Assembly: GCA_028710385.1 (NCBI GenBank)
Contig: JAQTUC010000023.1
Coordinates: forward strand, 1-14,596
Reading direction: 5' to 3'
DNA: 14,596 nucleotides
Source: Candidatus Omnitrophota bacterium
GTDB lineage: Bacteria; Omnitrophota; Gorgyraeia; Duberdicusellales; 4484-171
How positions within the stretch are numbered: the first letter of the stretch is position 1; each line of letters begins with the position of its first letter. Below, in pieces: positions 13,537-14,596 of the stretch. A program made the position numbers and the translations under genes. A model generated the notes under the pieces. That model had not been told where the DNA came from. It saw only the letters and a list, made by a program, of their open reading frames with translations, and did no database searches.

Positions 13537-14190
13537 ATGAAGTATATTTTTCTATTACTTATTTCTTTGCTTTTTTCGTTTGACCTTATGGCTGCCAGCT
13601 ATAAATTCATAGAAAAAACAGGAAACTGCTATACGGATATATTCTGGAAAGTAAACTCTGAAAAATACTGGACCACGCTTGCCACGAAACGCGGCCCGGA
13701 AGAATATATCACCACAAATGACCAGCAGTTAAATGCCCTGGAATGGCGCCTTACAAACACCTCAAACAAAACCAATATCACCGCCAAAAGGCAGAAGAAT
13801 TCAATTAAGGTAACCGGGACTTTTAGGGGAAAACCCATAGAACGGAATATCAGAATAGATAAAAACCCATGGTATCAGCCAATGTCATTTTCTTTGTCTA
13901 AATTCATAAAATCAAAAAAGAAAGTAATTACTTTCTGGACCCTAAATCCTGAGGACTTAAAACCCTACAAAATGAAAGCTTTCAATTACGGCAAGGAAAT
14001 CATAACCGTAAATGATAACGAAATAAAAACCTACAAGGTAAAAATTATACTAACCGGCCTCAGGTCGTTCTTCTGGCACGCTTTTTACTGGTACAGGACA
14101 GATGACGGCGCCCTTATTCAGTACAAGGGCGTTGACGGCCCGCCTACAAGCCCCATAACCGTAATAAACCTGGTAGAAGAGACCTTATAG
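13537..14190 (+). CDS. Secreted/periplasmic hypothetical protein
   Basis: This 217-residue protein has a clear Sec signal peptide: MKYIFLLLISLLFSFDLMAAS, with likely cleavage after an Ala near residue 19 or 20 and no lipobox Cys. The mature part is rich in beta-prone and aromatic residues (EKYWTTLATKRG, LEWRLTNTSNKTNITAKR, RSFFWHAFYWYRTDDGALIQYKGVDGPPTSP). This suggests a single beta-sheet domain of the kind that binds lipids or sugars in the periplasm. I could not assign a family. It follows the previous gene by 2 bases and is the last gene of this operon. Confidence 0.78.
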   Translation: MKYIFLLLISLLFSFDLMAASYKFIEKTGNCYTDIFWKVNSEKYWTTLATKRGPEEYITTNDQQLNALEWRLTNTSNKTNITAKRQKNSIKVTGTFRGKPIERNIRIDKNPWYQPMSFSLSKFIKSKKKVITFWTLNPEDLKPYKMKAFNYGKEIITVNDNEIKTYKVKIILTGLRSFFWHAFYWYRTDDGALIQYKGVDGPPTSPITVINLVEETL

Positions 14191-14248
14191 CCTCTTTTTC
14201 CTGCATATCAAGTGAGGAGACGCCCCCTTTTTAAACTGCCTTTTTTGG

Positions 14249-14277
14249 TTTACAAACATATAAGTTTATGTTATACT
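14249..14277 (+). promoter_or_regulatory. Predicted sigma-70 promoter with internal inverted repeat
   Basis: The -35 box TTTACA (14249-14254; five of six consensus bases) and -10 box TATACT (14272-14277; five of six) are separated by an ideal 17 bases. The spacer contains the inverted repeat AACATA/TATGTT (14255-14260 and 14267-14272), which touches both boxes. It is a reasonable operator candidate for the DNA-binding protein encoded downstream. The rest of the 14191-14356 gap holds the T-rich repeats and no gene. Confidence 0.6.
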
Positions 14278-14311
14278 TTATTGTGTTTTTTAGTGTTTTA
14301 TTGTGTTTTTT
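14277..14311 (+). repeat. Tandem T-rich direct repeat in leader
   Basis: The 15-base sequence TTTATTGTGTTTTTT occurs at 14277-14291 and again at 14297-14311, a 20-base period. It lies just downstream of the promoter's -10 box and would form the start of the transcript leader. It has no matching hairpin, so it is not a normal intrinsic terminator. Confidence 0.6.
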
Positions 14312-14356
14312 TGTTGCCTCGTAAATCCTAAATTGACTAAATTTAAGGAGGAAATA

Positions 14357-14569
14357 ATGGCAAGTAAAATAAAGAAAGGCAGGCCTAAAAAAGTCGTCAA
14401 ATACACTAAGACGATAAATGTACGGCTGACACGTGAACAATGGATTGAGATATTAAATTGGGCAGAAAAAGCCCATCTGGAACCTTCCGTATACATACGA
14501 AAGATAGTGCTGGATTTTTTAAACATTCATTATAGCCCGCAAGGCGCAGAAGCGGCCCCGCAAAAATAA
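14357..14569 (+). CDS. Ribbon-helix-helix-like DNA-binding protein
   Basis: This small basic protein (70 residues) has the ribbon-helix-helix pattern: a Lys/Arg-rich N-terminal arm (KIKKGRPKKVVKYTK), one beta strand TINVRL (19-24), helix A (about 25-39, EQWIEILNWAEKAH) and helix B (about 43-55, PSVYIRKIVLDFL). A short Ala/Pro tail follows. Such proteins act as dimers and occur as transcriptional repressors, antitoxins and plasmid or mobile-element accessory factors. ATG 14357 is favoured over the upstream in-frame ATG 14303 because AAGGAGG (14345-14351) sits five bases before it and the added residues look unrelated. It has its own promoter. No toxin or relaxase gene is visible up to the right edge, 27 bases away. 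Confidence 0.8.
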   Translation: MASKIKKGRPKKVVKYTKTINVRLTREQWIEILNWAEKAHLEPSVYIRKIVLDFLNIHYSPQGAEAAPQK

Positions 14570-14596
14570 CTTCCAACAGCCTAAGCTAATCCGTTA

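Noticed and set aside
1..14596. CRISPR array, insertion sequence or prophage genes
   Set aside because: No regularly spaced repeats, transposase, integrase or phage structural motifs were seen on either strand. The ribbon-helix-helix gene alone is not enough to call a mobile element.

Overview
This window reads as part of the genome of an anaerobic, fermentative, Gram-negative-type bacterium. The signs are subunits of a membrane-bound group 4 [NiFe]-hydrogenase, a pyruvate phosphate dikinase, two predicted lipoproteins and moderately AT-rich DNA with tightly packed genes. Every supported gene lies on the + strand. The mix of genes resembles uncultured anaerobic phyla such as Omnitrophota or Elusimicrobiota, but this placement is a guess from gene content. 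No rRNA or marker gene confirms it.

Region 1 (1-5373) is one run of overlapping or closely spaced genes. It starts inside an MrpD/HycC-like ion-pumping subunit that continues beyond the left edge. MrpE-, MrpF- and MrpG-like subunits follow, then a HycF-like protein with two [4Fe-4S] motifs and an extra four-cysteine site, and then a fusion of a HAD phosphatase-like domain with a HycI-type hydrogenase maturation protease. The Fe-S subunit and the protease argue for a hydrogenase coupled to a Mrp-type Na+/H+ module, with the catalytic subunits probably to the left of the window. The run ends with a DUF3568-like lipoprotein and an exported SNase-fold nuclease.

Region 2 (about 5430-11100) begins at a promoter with a perfect TATAAT box and carries glyS, ppdK, a sigma-70 family factor and apt, followed by tRNA-Arg(CCU). 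Three of the enzymes make or use AMP and pyrophosphate, which fits a metabolism that recovers PPi through PPDK. The 3' end of the tRNA and its flank recur imperfectly 129 bp downstream, with a strong hairpin between the copies.

Region 3 (11344-14190) is a second operon of mostly uncharacterised genes: a small zinc-finger (ZAS-like) membrane protein that is probably leaderless, a STAS-PilZ fusion, a membrane-anchored coiled-coil protein, two small unknown proteins and a secreted unknown protein. The first three suggest a signalling module combining protein-partner control with cyclic-di-GMP sensing.

Region 4 (14191-14596) holds a good sigma-70 promoter, a T-rich repeated leader and a small ribbon-helix-helix DNA-binding protein. 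An inverted repeat inside the promoter is a plausible autoregulatory operator.
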